Shown here: in pieces, positions 1-10,534 of the stretch
Layout of the letters: the number at the start of each line of letters is the position of its first letter
Position numbering within the stretch: position 1 is the first letter of the stretch
Assembly (NCBI GenBank): GCA_022578605.1
Contig: MU394052.1
Span: 1,426,001-1,490,000 of the forward strand
Direction: 5' to 3'
Length of the DNA: 64,000 bases
Origin: Camillea tinctor
Lineage: Eukaryota > Ascomycota > Sordariomycetes > Xylariales > Xylariaceae
Made by a program: the position numbers and the translations under genes
Notes under the pieces: generated by a model
Told to the model about the DNA's origin: nothing
The model's input: only the letters and a program-made list of their open reading frames with translations
Database searches by the model: none

Positions 1-872
1 AAATCGAAAATATGCATTCAGTGATGATAATACCAGGACAATTTGGGTGAGAATTTGAAGTGAGAAGTCAGGCAGGGATATGCCAACGTGATGGAGCTGT
101 GAATCTCATTTTAAAAGGGCTCCACTGTTAGAGTCAGCCCGCTTTAAAGCACTGGGCAGACTAACAACCTTCCACCCCCTTTTTTTGGCCAACTTATTAG
201 GTTACTATTCCCGTCGATACCTGACCCATTTCTTCCCCCAAAGAATATGTATCCGAGTTATGTAAAAATACACACAAAGTCGTCAACTCTTTCTATTTTA
301 GTTTATCCTAAGCATTTCTTTTTACCAGCTGAGAACTAAACTTATTATATTGGTGTACAGAGTATTAATAGAATGAATAGATCTAGCAGATCTGATAGAT
401 CCTAGAATGACATATGATAACCCATTTATGGGTCTAGTTCACTATGGCCTTCCCGAAGAGGTACTGCTACAGAAATATGATTGGTAGTTCTGGTTCACTA
501 ACGAACTCTGATAAGTTTAAATTTCTACTACACATCCTTACACAGCATAGAGATGCTTACATGAGAATATAGATGAAGCCTTATATAAGAAACCTAACAA
601 CTCCCAGACATCTGGAATTAATGAGATCATCAATACGTCATATTGATATTTACCTTTTAACAGGTCTATCAGCCGCGTACGCCAATGCTTACATAGAACT
701 TGGTGCTTGGGTAGTATTCAAATATAATTATCAATCCAACTCCACCTTTTAAATATACTTCACTACCCCTGCACAAGGTCAATTGTGTTTGGACTACTAA
801 TAGTTCAATAAATTGACACTATACAGAGGAAGAGAGAAAAAACCAGCGCGAGCACGCCACATATACCACAAA
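1..872. other. AT-rich non-coding stretch, no gene seen
   Basis: No convincing coding frame on either strand. The sequence is AT-rich with frequent in-frame stops. The last part is presumably the promoter and 5' leader of the EthD gene that starts at 873. Confidence 0.5.
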
Positions 873-1190
873 ATGGCGGTTTCCATGATAATCGGATACC
901 CAAAAGACTCCAAGTTCAATTTAGACTACTATCTGCAGAGCCACGTACCAGCAGTCATCAACGCATGGAAACCTTACGGCATGAACAATTGGCGCACCAC
1001 GGTGGCTAAAGACGAAAATAGTCCTTATGTGGTGATGTCCCAATGCGACTGGCCTAACATGGACGCATTTCAAAATATGCGATCCCAGACTACGGAGGAG
1101 GTCAATCAATACTTTCTCGATGACATGAAGAAATTTGTGGATCAAGACCCCGTCATCTGGTTTATGGACATCAAGATTGATGGTAGTTAA
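873..1190 (+). CDS. EthD-domain protein (dimeric alpha/beta barrel fold)
   Basis: Single-exon protein of 105 residues. The frame is open upstream to 813, but that first codon is TTG, so the ATG at 873 (MAVSMIIGYP) is taken as start. The pattern of an N-terminal beta strand with a small-molecule pocket, a DYYLQSHVP helix carrying the conserved His, a central strand (SPYVVMSQCDW) and a C-terminal strand (DPVIWFMDIKI) fits the EthD family. EthD proteins are small stress-responsive dimers; in fungi some act as cyclases, oxygenases or decarboxylases beside polyketide genes, but this function is not shown here. It faces the SDR gene at 1424-2439 across 233 bp (convergent). Family assignment is good; substrate unknown. 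Confidence 0.82.
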   Translation: MAVSMIIGYPKDSKFNLDYYLQSHVPAVINAWKPYGMNNWRTTVAKDENSPYVVMSQCDWPNMDAFQNMRSQTTEEVNQYFLDDMKKFVDQDPVIWFMDIKIDGS

Positions 1191-1423
1191 GAGACAAATA
1201 AGCGGTCGTGGCATATTTCACTTCTTGGAATACGTACATCTGCAGCTGTGTATCGACATGATGGTCATTTGAGAAGTTCGAATTGGTTTAAAACTATTTG
1301 TTATCTTCGTGGTATCATATGAATCAGAAATACTGCTACTGCAAACCCAGTACTTTATGGGCTTGAACTCTCATCTGTTATGGCATTGATGCCACAAAAT
1401 TAAGAGACCCCCTAGATCATGGA

Positions 1424-2439
1424 TCACTTGTCGATGCCCACATTGTTGGTGATGTCGCCAAAAACTTCCTTTGCGTGTGCTAGCTGGTCTTGCACCAGGG
1501 TCATTCGGGTGGTCATGTCGCTACCAAGAGGGAGGAGTCTCTCCGCCTCCTTCCCGGCCCCGAAGCCCTCGCCTACGACGAGCTGATAGATAGCCTTCGC
1601 AGCTTTGTCCTTGTCGCCGTTGGGGACGACTTTCCCTGAGGCGATATAGGACATGATATGCCCGGCAACGGTGTCTTTGTACTCCTCCGGAAGAGGGGTC
1701 TTGCCAAAGACGTATGAATTCAGCATGTTTGTATTGAACGTTCCAAGAACAACAGTTATTACACGGATGTTAAAGGGGGCAACCTCCTTTGCGAGAACCT
1801 TAGTAAGAGCTGTGAATTCTCAAGTTAGCAATTGTGTCAATTACATTGGGGGAATGTGTCGTGCAGCTAAGATACGGGCTGGCTATACACATCTCTCATG
1901 GCTTTGGGATGGTGGGATTGGGAAATATGTATAATACCATCAAGACCTCCTTTAGCTCCAGCATACGCGCCCATGCTTCCTTGGGCTTCTAGGGAGGCAC
2001 CGCTGCTGCAATTAACAATAATGCCGAACTTGCGTTTGCGTTGGTACGGAAGAACAGCGCGTATTAATCGTAATGGGCCAAAGAATACAGTTTCCATCTG
2101 AGCTCGGACTTCCTCCTCAGTGGTAGTCTCGATAGGGGAATAGACGGAGTAACCGGCATTATTAACGAGGACGTCAACCTCTTCTCCCGATTTCTCTAGC
2201 TCGTCGACGATATTGCCACAGTAGGGGCTATCCACATCGAGTTTTAACCATTTTCCGTCTTTTGACTCGATCTCTTGGACCAAGTCGGGGGTCTTGGATG
2301 GGTTGCGTGAGGTCGCGATAACCTTGTGACCAGCTTTCTGGACAGCACGTACTAGCGACAAGCCTAACCCAGAGGAGCAACCTGTAATTAGCCAGGTGAG
2401 TTTCTGCTTAGTCCTCGTGAACGTAACGCCGTCCGTCAT
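1424..2439 (-). CDS. Short-chain dehydrogenase/reductase (classical SDR), two exons
   Basis: Exons on the minus strand are 2439-1938 and 1809-1424, giving 295 residues. The intron (1810-1937) has a GTATTA donor, a TGCTAAC branch site and a CACAG acceptor; joining restores the SDR frame (GGLD then ALTKVLAKEVAPF). The start is ATG at 2439 (MTDGVTF), preceding the cofactor loop TGCSSGLG at about residues 19-26. NNAG, a catalytic Ser segment (NCSSGAS) and the active-site Tyr159-x3-Lys163 (YAGAK) are all present, so the enzyme looks intact. The family oxidises or reduces alcohol/ketone groups with NAD(P)(H); cytosolic, no targeting signal seen. Its neighbour across 233 bp is the convergent EthD protein; the two could belong to one metabolic locus, but no synthase gene is in view. 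The substrate cannot be read from sequence. Confidence 0.85.
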
Positions 2440-3081
2440 TATGCTGTAGTCGAGTTCTTGAAAATCCGATGTCAAAATCAATACCTAGATAAAATCGGCA
2501 ACTCTCATCCACTCAATTCGCAAAAAGAGTATCTTGCGAGGTAACTTGTTTGAAATTACACTTCAGCAACTTACCATCTCCGTTTATATCTATAGGGACA
2601 ATAAATACAATGATGGCGCCAGCCATAGCTGATTGGCCTCAAGCCTTAATTCCTGTTTGCCCGGAGTATAGATGGTTAAGTCCATTCATCGAAGGGATTC
2701 AATCTACGATTATTCTTCTCACTTGTTTCCTCCATGGTATCTAATTAACGGAATTAAACTTGTTTTCATAAATCCTCCATATAAAGTGGCACATAAATGG
2801 GATAACATGCATTAAGAATATACTTCCGGGCATAAGCCCAACTCCGAAGGGGTTTATCTGTAACCGCATGACAAACTCCGTGAGGCTTTAAGCTGCTGTA
2901 TCGTATAAATATTTCAGTCGGCTCCCATTATTTTCTGAAGTCATACAACCAATTACTTAATAGATACATTAAAACCATGTTGATTTAAACCATACATTCT
3001 TCTCAACAGTCTCTGTAGGCTCAAACCCGGTTGACAAGAGATCAGTTGCCTCTGTGACCCTACAACTAGACTGTTGTCAAC
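2440..3081. other. Intergenic, no gene seen
   Basis: Between the 5' end of the SDR gene and the 3' end of the pseudokinase gene. A 64-codon open frame at 2550-2744 shows no recognisable protein features and is treated as chance. Confidence 0.5.
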
Positions 3082-5007
3082 TTATTCTGACGCCGAATTT
3101 AACAGCCGCCTCGGATCAACCTTTTCGACCACCTTTTTCCAAAACATGAAAGCGAAGTCTTTTTTGTTTAAGAACTCACTAAGCTCACCCGACAAGCATG
3201 TTATCACGGCTTCTAGGTAGTCCGGTCCCATAATATGTCCTATATCCTTCCTTGCACATGCCAAATAAGTGCCTTGCATCCTTGTTGCATTTCTGACACT
3301 CGCCTCGCGTCCCTCCTTTCGAGCAGTGTCGTAAATCGACCTAGCGGTCTGCCATAGCCCAAGCTCTAGTAAAACAATACCTAGTGCATACACATCATGC
3401 ATCTTGTTAAACCCGATAATTGGTAGTTCCTGCCTATCGGGGTGCCGGTACAAGTTCCTTTCAAGGTCGTCGTCAAATGCAAGTAGTGTAGCCCCTGCAT
3501 CGGGCCTCGAGAATTCAAAGTCCACGAGATAAGGCTTATCATACATGCTCTGGTTCTCGTTATTATAGAAGAATATTACCGAATGACTCCGGACAGATTT
3601 ATGAACCCAGCCGTCAGCATGAAAGGCACCTAGAGCTCTCGAAATTGTAAGTGCTATTTTAAACCGCTGCGGAAGATAGAGCCTTGAAGCACCGTTCCCA
3701 TCTTCAATCAAACGATGAAGGGTGGTTGGTTCATGGTCAGACACGTCCTGAGGATAGTCGAAGTAAAAAGCAAACCGAGAGCTTGACGGGTCGTTGAGAT
3801 AGCCCCTAAAGGGCAAAGTATGGAATTCATGCGAGCCAGCTTCAAATAACAACCTTGCTAGTTGATGTGCTTGAGCTATAAGAGGGTCCTTGCTTTGTAA
3901 TTCTCCTCCAATCTCACTTGTAGATTTCCCGATGGGATCGTCCTCTAGGTTCTGGCCATAGTCTCCGCAGGGACGATAATATTTGAATTCCACCCTAGCC
4001 TTTGGAATTGCTTCTGTTACCATTCCTGTAGAGGATATTGACGCAAAAACTTGACGGGCATCGGGAAGCGGCGAGAATTCTGCAGAGAGAGGTTAGCAAA
4101 GAGCATAAAAGTTGTGATTCTGAAACTACTCCATATTTTCATCTTGAGTTCTTATACATACCAAGAGTGTCACTATCATGTACTGTTGAGTTTGAATACT
4201 CTGCAACTTCCCGTATTCGAATATGTGGTAGGAATGACTGAGCGTTCTGGCTAGCCGGGCTAGACTCTTCGGAAATATTTCTCACTATATTCCCCAAGTC
4301 TTGTCGTGTGAGAGCCGTGCTCCAAAGAAGTATAGGTACGAAATCTCCAAGTTCTAGGTTGCATTGCCGAAAATCCATCACTGCTTGCTGCAGTCTACTA
4401 CGCTCGAAAAGCACCCACAACCAAGCATCTGTCGTGAATATAGGGTTTTTAAAGATCCTCATGAGAGCTCGGAGAGATAGTATAGACCCGAACTTCTTTG
4501 GCCTAGGACTGTCGAGATCAGAAGGTGACAGGAGATCGTCGATAGATACTGGAAATTCGAGAAGCAATGGCTGAGTGGCAATATTGTATTTTCGATACTG
4601 TTCGTCTTCCTTGATTGCGATGACCTTAAAGTCGGAAAGAGCCTCCCCCAAACGTTTGATAGTATTACCCGCATGCTTCAGCACCTCCTTAAACCGTGTC
4701 AATACGTTTTCGGTAAAAAAAAAATATAGTCGAACACTCGCTCTCTACGTAGACAGGGAGGTTGAGAAATTCGGGTAAAATATCCAGGACGTACCACGCT
4801 GTGGCCATCATTTGCAAGTTCCTTGCTACGAAGAACGAACATAACATGATGGAAGGATCTCAAGCGGAGAAACTCGTGGTAGAGATTGTAAAGAACGTCT
4901 CTCTGTTCAGCCTTGTAGTGCTTTGCAGATGTTGCTAACCGATACACACTCTTTGCAAGAAAATAGACATCTTTGTAAATACCAAGCACTAGACCGGCAA
5001 CGTCCAT
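3082..5007 (-). CDS. HeLo-like N-terminal domain + pseudokinase protein (fungal NLR/het-type partner)
   Basis: Three exons on the minus strand (5007-4795, 4744-4162, 4079-3082) give 597 residues. Introns: 4745-4794 (50 bp, GTACGT donor, TCTCAAC branch, GTAG acceptor) and 4080-4161 (82 bp, GTATGT, TTTGCTAAC, CTGCAG); both joins keep frame. The start MDVAGLVLGIYKDV is typical of fungal HeLo-like/prion-inhibition N-terminal helical domains, followed by more helices to about residue 240. The C-terminal third has a protein-kinase layout but degenerate motifs: the HRD position reads VHKSVRS and the DFG position reads VDFEFSRP; the late-lobe DVYALGIVLLELG segment is kept. It is therefore probably a pseudokinase. 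Such proteins act in fungal allorecognition and regulated cell death, HeLo domains being membrane-active. An alternative is a general signalling scaffold. It lies head-to-head with the kinase-ankyrin gene at 6221. A run of 10 T inside exon 2 codes for FFF and is a possible site of sequencing error. Confidence 0.78.
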
Positions 5008-6220
5008 CACTGTCTCTTGGCGTGTGGTATTGAGATTTTGAAAATCGATCAACTACTCTTAGGTATTTGATCAGGAGGAAATGATTAAGAATGGTATGTG
5101 CCTAGTACTATAGTGCTCACGACAGAGACGCAAACTGCCGGATGGGGCTCTGCCCCATGAATCCCATCAGGGTATGTAGCAGCGTGCCAACTTGCTATAT
5201 TCCACACAGCAAGGTTAAAGAGCCTTACAACATTCGAAGTCAATGCATATAACATGTCACTTGCTAATTGCTGACCCAAGAGATAAGCCCACGAATGATT
5301 TTTCAGCTTCGTCAAAAAGAAATTACGTGGTTTGACTAGATAAGAGGTGAGTGTCACAATTAGCTCGGGGCAACCAACCACATCAACTGGCACAACCTCC
5401 ACGCAACGACTGGTTTCTCATTGTGACCCCAAGTCTGTAGCATCATATGCATTACCCCTCTTCCTAGGACTTAACAGTGCTACGTTGGTGCGCTCCATAG
5501 GGAAGGTTTTGTCAAGCTTGGATAATTACATTCAGCCTCTCATAGTTCTGGGCGCCTTGATATACGCAGATCCTTATGACCCCCGCGTTCTATACGAACC
5601 AACACCCTTGAAAATGCAATAATTTTGCTCTAGATTCCGGCTTGAACGTTGAGCCATACCCGGTCTGGTAGACCGAGCTGACCTAGGTAAGCAGCCATAA
5701 TTTGAGGCTCTGCTTATAGAAATGGAGAACTAGGTAAGGGGGCCGATGAGAAAAACCATCACCCCCGAGCCTTGCTGCGGGATGAAAATGGGTGGTTTCC
5801 CGTTTTAATCAGATATTGACACCGATTCGAGCTGAATTCAAGCCATCGAGGAACTGAAAGGTTACATTTCCTCGAGATTCCATGAGTTTATTTGGTAACT
5901 TCATTACGTGCCCCACGCAACTGAAGTCAGGACCTGCACGGCTTCGTTTGGATAGTCCAATTGGACTGGAGTAGACCTTTTAGAAATACTTGATTGATGG
6001 GTGAGCTCGTTATTCTCAAACCCATATAGAGTTCGTATTATGATATTTATCAGAGGTTTAATTGGTCTTCAGAGGGAGGAGAATGAAATGGTATAGCCAT
6101 CTCTTCTCGCTTTTTTATCGTATATTTACCAATGATATACATCTATATGAGATTTGTAATATATAGTTCCCTGGAGGGGCCAGTCACTTGGTGATTTGAT
6201 ATTCCCTGAATCCAATAACT
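5008..6220. other. Shared divergent intergenic region between pseudokinase and kinase-ankyrin genes
   Basis: About 1.2 kb separating two divergent genes and presumably holding both promoters. Open frames at 5085-5402 (minus, 105 codons, rather hydrophobic) and 5347-5622 (plus, 91 codons) exist but neither is recognisable; they could be debris of an older gene. Confidence 0.4.
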
Positions 6221-8350
6221 ATGGGACACATCCTTTCGGGACTTTCTAAGAGTAGTTGGGCACGAAAACCAAGCTTTCCTCAACCAGACCCAACTGCTAC
6301 CAAGCCAATGGATGCAGGAAAGCAACGAAGGCCATGGGCCGATTTCCCTGATCTTCCAGAAGAGATTGGTCTGGATCATATTAAGAAATGCCGAAAATTG
6401 GTGGACGATCACGCTAAGTCCTCCCAAGACGCAGGTGAAAATGACCCTTTCAGAGCGCTAGCCACCCGCCTCCGGATATGCATACTCCTGCGGCATCTTA
6501 AGGCGGAAGATTCGATCGAACGATTGTGTCGAGATGAACCCCAAGAGCTGACAGATGAGGCACTGCCTCTGTCAGCGGACGCTTTATCAAAAATCATCGA
6601 CAACGAGGAACAGCGTAATAAATTCTGTAATCTACAGTTGCGACTATTTAGACGTTTCGACGCCAACAAAGATAACTACTTCAGGCGTGGAGAAGTGCCT
6701 TTCAAAGTGACCGGTCATCTTGGTCAGGGAGCATTCGCAACTGTTGATAAGGTGGAATATGTTCACACGGGCAAACTGTATGCATGCAAACGCCCTATGC
6801 CCATTAATAACGCTGTGAATGACAGAGCATTGTTGAAGGAGCTGAAAACTCTCCGAGGCTTGGGCGAACACCATCACATCGTCAAATTTGAGGGTGTCTA
6901 TTACGGTGACGAGGGGATATGCATTTTGCTTTTCCCAGTTGCTGATAAGAACCTCGGCCGGTTCTTGATGAAAACCGATCTCAGTTACCCTACGAAGCAA
7001 CAACTTTACAAAGTCTTTGGCTGTCTCAGCGCAGGCCTTGCTTTCCTCAACAAATCAGGAATACGACACAAGGACATTAAGCCAAGTAATATCTTAGTCC
7101 ACGGCGATAATTTTCTCTTCACAGATTTCGGCAGCGCCTACGATTTTAGCAAGGCTGAAAGAGGTGCAGTTACTACGAACACCAACCCTGGGGCTTTGAC
7201 TCTGCCGTACGCTGCTCCAGAGACCTACATCAAGAAGGGCCTAAGGGACATCAAGACAGACTTGTTCTCTTTAGGATGCATTTTTGCTGAGGTGTTAGCA
7301 TTTCTTACCGACAGCCCCGTCTGTGACCGTAACCCCCTTATGGGCCAGATGATGTATGGTAAAAATGTCCAAGCACTTCACGCCTGGCTGGACAAACTCA
7401 AGCCCGAGGATGATGAGCTCAAGCTACCGATCGATTGGTGCAAACAGATGACTCAGGAGAATCTGGTCGACCGACCTATGATCCACGACCTTATAAGCTC
7501 GATGATGAACTGCAAGTACAAGGACAAGTATTTCTGCGATAAATGCAGAAATGCTTATAAGACCTTGGTACCGATGAATGAGCGTCTATCTACAGTGCTC
7601 GAAGAAGCCGAGCCAACAACAGAAGAACTTCATGACAGTTCAAAGAATGATTATGGGTTTTCCCTTCTAACCCTAGCAGCTATGCAAGGGGATGAAATGA
7701 TGGTTAAGAAGCTTCTTGACAAAGGAGCGAGGGTCGAGAGCAAAGATACCAATGAGGGTGCCACAGCGTTACATTTTGCAAGCAGAAGAGGCCACAGAAA
7801 TATTGTGAACATCCTCATCGACCATGGTAACGCTGACCTCAACGAAGTGGACTCCTTCTCAGGGCCTCCGGTTAATTGGGCAGCTGCAGAGGGGCAAGCA
7901 GAAACCGTCGAGCTTTTGCTAAATAAAGGAGCTCAATTGATGATGAAGAGTGAGTCTGGCCGCACTCCACTTCACCAAGCAGCACAGAAGGGCAACGATC
8001 AAGTGGTTAAATTACTGCTTGAAAGGGGAGCTACCAGTACCCAGGACAACCAGGGGCGAACTCCACTACATCTAGCTGCTCAAAATGGAAGAAAAGGGGT
8101 TGTTAAGATGTTGCTCAAGAACAATTTCCCTATAGAGGAGGACTACCAAGGGAAGACTCCAGAAGACCTCGCAACTGGTTCGAGGCATAGTGATATAGTT
8201 GAACTCCTCATTGAGCATTCCAAGAAGATCTCGCCAGAGCGCCCTAGTGGGCAGACAACTTTACCTATGCGAAGGAAGTCGGACTCGGCAGCTGGGGAGA
8301 AAGAAAAGTCACCGAAAAGGGTGTCCTTTCGAGAAAACCTCGAAGCTTAA
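6221..8350 (+). CDS. Serine/threonine protein kinase with C-terminal ankyrin repeats
   Basis: Single exon, 709 residues, ATG at 6221. Residues about 40-160 form a charged helical N-terminal region. The kinase domain runs from about 160 to 430: glycine-rich loop GQGAFATV (168-175), ATP-binding Lys in YACK (190), catalytic loop HKDIKPSN (283-290), DFG (302-304), and AAPE (331-334). HRD is HKD, but the catalytic Asp is kept, so activity is expected. A Cys-containing linker (about 430-450) is followed by five to six ankyrin repeats (about 475-670; e.g. GRTPLHQAAQKGNDQVVKLL, GRTPLHLAAQ). The basic C-terminal tail has several Ser. Kinase-ankyrin architectures are common among fungal signalling and NLR-related proteins, where repeats bind partners. 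The divergent neighbour is a HeLo-like pseudokinase protein, which suggests, but does not prove, a shared role in self/non-self or stress signalling. Confidence 0.85.
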   Translation: MGHILSGLSKSSWARKPSFPQPDPTATKPMDAGKQRRPWADFPDLPEEIGLDHIKKCRKLVDDHAKSSQDAGENDPFRALATRLRICILLRHLKAEDSIERLCRDEPQELTDEALPLSADALSKIIDNEEQRNKFCNLQLRLFRRFDANKDNYFRRGEVPFKVTGHLGQGAFATVDKVEYVHTGKLYACKRPMPINNAVNDRALLKELKTLRGLGEHHHIVKFEGVYYGDEGICILLFPVADKNLGRFLMKTDLSYPTKQQLYKVFGCLSAGLAFLNKSGIRHKDIKPSNILVHGDNFLFTDFGSAYDFSKAERGAVTTNTNPGALTLPYAAPETYIKKGLRDIKTDLFSLGCIFAEVLAFLTDSPVCDRNPLMGQMMYGKNVQALHAWLDKLKPEDDELKLPIDWCKQMTQENLVDRPMIHDLISSMMNCKYKDKYFCDKCRNAYKTLVPMNERLSTVLEEAEPTTEELHDSSKNDYGFSLLTLAAMQGDEMMVKKLLDKGARVESKDTNEGATALHFASRRGHRNIVNILIDHGNADLNEVDSFSGPPVNWAAAEGQAETVELLLNKGAQLMMKSESGRTPLHQAAQKGNDQVVKLLLERGATSTQDNQGRTPLHLAAQNGRKGVVKMLLKNNFPIEEDYQGKTPEDLATGSRHSDIVELLIEHSKKISPERPSGQTTLPMRRKSDSAAGEKEKSPKRVSFRENLEA

Positions 8351-8749
8351 GATTCGTAAGTAAATTTCTAGTTTCAGTTTTCTAAAATCACAAGAGACTC
8401 AAATTCTGTGAAGTTTATTATTTTCTTTTGATTCCCTTTAAGTGTATCAATGTAACCTATTTCAGTTCCTATGCGTGTTGGCTTTGCCTATTCGTATGAG
8501 GCCCAACTAGAATTAACCTTCCTGTCAAGTATATAGCCCTACATTGCCTATACTCTTTGGTTTAGTTTGATAATACATATTGTTGGATGTTGAAGCGTGA
8601 TAGAAGACTAGGTAATGAGGCAGGTAGTGTCTTTTAATGATTGTACGTAAATTCAACACCAAGTCTCTCTTGTGATCACTGTATTTTTTTATTTAGTATT
8701 TATCATCAAAATTTCATTAATTTGCTTGTCTAACGAGACTCTCTTCCGC
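8351..8749. other. Intergenic between convergent genes, no gene seen
   Basis: 3' flanks of the kinase-ankyrin gene (plus) and the alpha/beta hydrolase (minus). AT-rich; nothing recognised. Confidence 0.5.
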
Positions 8750-9703
8750 TCAGCGAGTCGCGTTAGCCTTGCAAAAGTCAACGACCTGCAATCCCCAAGC
8801 CTCCTCGCGCTCGATCCCCGTACCAAGCCCCAGCACCGGGCTAATATGGTTGTGGCCCTTAATCACTATGACCTCAGCAGCCGCCGGGTCGGGCAGCCCC
8901 TTCTTGAACTCGTCCACCGTGTCCGTGATGAATTTGGGATCTAGCTCGCTTATGACCAGCGCGATCTTGACTCCTGGCAAGTCCGGGAGGGCGTTCTTCT
9001 TCCGCAAGTCTTCTAGTACTCCCTGCGGGGAGTGGTCGTAGATCTTCCCGTCGCCGAAGTATCCCCGCAACATCTCGTTGTCTTCCTTTCCCCAGTGGGG
9101 CGGCACCCCGAGGAGGAGCACGCCCCGTAGCAGCACGCCGGCCCCGCTCCTCGTAGCCGCTAGAACCGTCTTTCTCGGCTCCGCAAACGTGGCGTCGAAC
9201 AGGTAGGTGGCCACGTGCACGCCGCCGGCCGAGTTCCCCAGCAGGAACAGGTCTATCGACTCGTAGCCTTCCTGCTTCGTCAGGGTCTCCTTGATCCAGT
9301 CGACGGTCAGCTTGACGTCCTCGCCGCCGGACGGGTACTTGGCCCCGTGAGACAGTAAGCGGTAGTCCGCGGCGACGACGGTGAAGCCGAAGCGCGACGC
9401 GAAGTAGTGGCCTAGGTTGGCGAAGGTGAGGCCGTTGGCAAACTTCTCGTTTCTCCTTTCGCCCGTCACGAAGCCTCCACCGTAGAAGAAGGCGAGTACC
9501 GGCTTTGCGGTAAAGGGCGCAGTAGGCGCGGTAGTGGGATAGTAGACATCCAGCTCCTGTCTAGGTTCGGGACCGTACTTGTATACCTCACGCCGCGTCG
9601 ACCGGATTTCCGTCTCCTTCGCCGTTAAGAGCTTCTCATATACGCCGAACGTAGGAAATAAGACTTCTTGTATTCCAAGACCGAACGCCGGGAGTTGATC
9701 CAT
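8750..9703 (-). CDS. Alpha/beta hydrolase (HSL/esterase-lipase type)
   Basis: Single exon, 317 residues, ATG at 9703. An oxyanion-hole motif of HGGG type is present as YGGGF (74-78), with Tyr in place of His. The nucleophile elbow is GNSAGG with Ser158; the likely acid is Asp255 (ISELDP) and the likely base is His284 or His286 (KGHNHIS), giving a complete triad in the family order. The length is normal for BD-FAE/hormone-sensitive-lipase-like carboxylesterases. No signal peptide is visible, so a cytosolic enzyme is expected. It hydrolyses esters or related bonds; the physiological substrate is unknown. It is followed on the same strand, further upstream, by a cytochrome P450, a frequent pairing in detoxification or secondary metabolism. 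Base composition is more GC-rich than the flanks. Confidence 0.87.
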   Translation of the reverse strand: MDQLPAFGLGIQEVLFPTFGVYEKLLTAKETEIRSTRREVYKYGPEPRQELDVYYPTTAPTAPFTAKPVLAFFYGGGFVTGERRNEKFANGLTFANLGHYFASRFGFTVVAADYRLLSHGAKYPSGGEDVKLTVDWIKETLTKQEGYESIDLFLLGNSAGGVHVATYLFDATFAEPRKTVLAATRSGAGVLLRGVLLLGVPPHWGKEDNEMLRGYFGDGKIYDHSPQGVLEDLRKKNALPDLPGVKIALVISELDPKFITDTVDEFKKGLPDPAAAEVIVIKGHNHISPVLGLGTGIEREEAWGLQVVDFCKANATR

Positions 9704-10049
9704 GGTTTTCTTCTTTTTAATATTCGTTGATGATCTACGAGGTCGTATTCTGCCAAATCGTCTTGAAAAAGGGTTTGGGTGGGGAATGATAGGAGAGGTT
9801 TGGGGAGATTCGATCTTGTCTGGTTTAGCATATATACACTGTACCTATGGTGTGATGCGGGGAAGACATAAGACAAAGGTGACCTAGCTATATACCCGGT
9901 GAGGTGATACCGAATACCGAAGGACCAAGGTCGTCCTTGAATCCCCGATCCCCGGAACGTTCGGTAATTTCACGACTAGGATCTAAAGATGGATCCAGTC
10001 TAACCTAGAACCCTCAACTAGAGAAATATCATAACGTATAGTTCTCTTG

Positions 10050-10065
10050 CCCCCCCCCCCCCCCC
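10050..10065. repeat. Poly-C homopolymer (16 bases)
   Basis: Sixteen consecutive C bases in non-coding DNA; its length is likely unreliable in the assembly. Confidence 0.9.
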
Positions 10066-10330
10066 TTTTATTGTTGTTCGCCTTATATGATTTGTTTACG
10101 TATATGACTAATTCTATTCCTACTTCGACCTGCTTTCCATGAGACTTATGATCATAGCTTAGTAATGTAGTAAGGTAAATATTATGAGAAATATATCCAA
10201 CAGGCTAAAAGCTCGTATCCGGTGATATAACAACGCCATGGTTAGTTTCAAGAAAAAAGAGGGCGTTGTAAGATGTCAAGCTGTATCACCTAAGAGAACC
10301 GCCCTGGATTTTGAAGGCAATTACTTTGTG

Positions 10331-10356
10331 TATATACCAGAGCTTAGTGGTATATA
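10331..10356. repeat. Perfect inverted repeat, 9-bp arms, 8-base loop
   Basis: TATATACCA (10331-10339) pairs with TGGTATATA (10348-10356) around an 8-base loop. It lies about 180 bp beyond the P450 stop codon, so it could sit in or near the 3' UTR. Function unknown. Confidence 0.7.
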
Positions 10357-10534
10357 TTGATATATCGATAGGTATTCAGCATCAATGTGTACACCCCATT
10401 CCACCCCCTATCTTCTCCTATACTGTTAGTTAGTCCTACCCACAAGCTTAGCCTCCCCTATATCATCAACTTCCCATACTCAACCTCCTCATTACCACAT
10501 AAATGTTTCATAATACCCCCTCACTCCTCCCTCC

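Larger units (their letters stand above)
9704..10534. other. Intergenic with C homopolymer and a small hairpin
   Basis: Holds the presumed hydrolase promoter and the P450 3' flank. Contains a 16-base C run (10050-10065) and an inverted repeat at 10331-10356. No gene recognised. Confidence 0.5.

Noticed and set aside
5085..5622. Two overlapping opposite-strand frames (105 and 91 codons) between the kinase genes
   Set aside because: Neither has recognisable motifs, splice support or coding-like composition; at most a relic.
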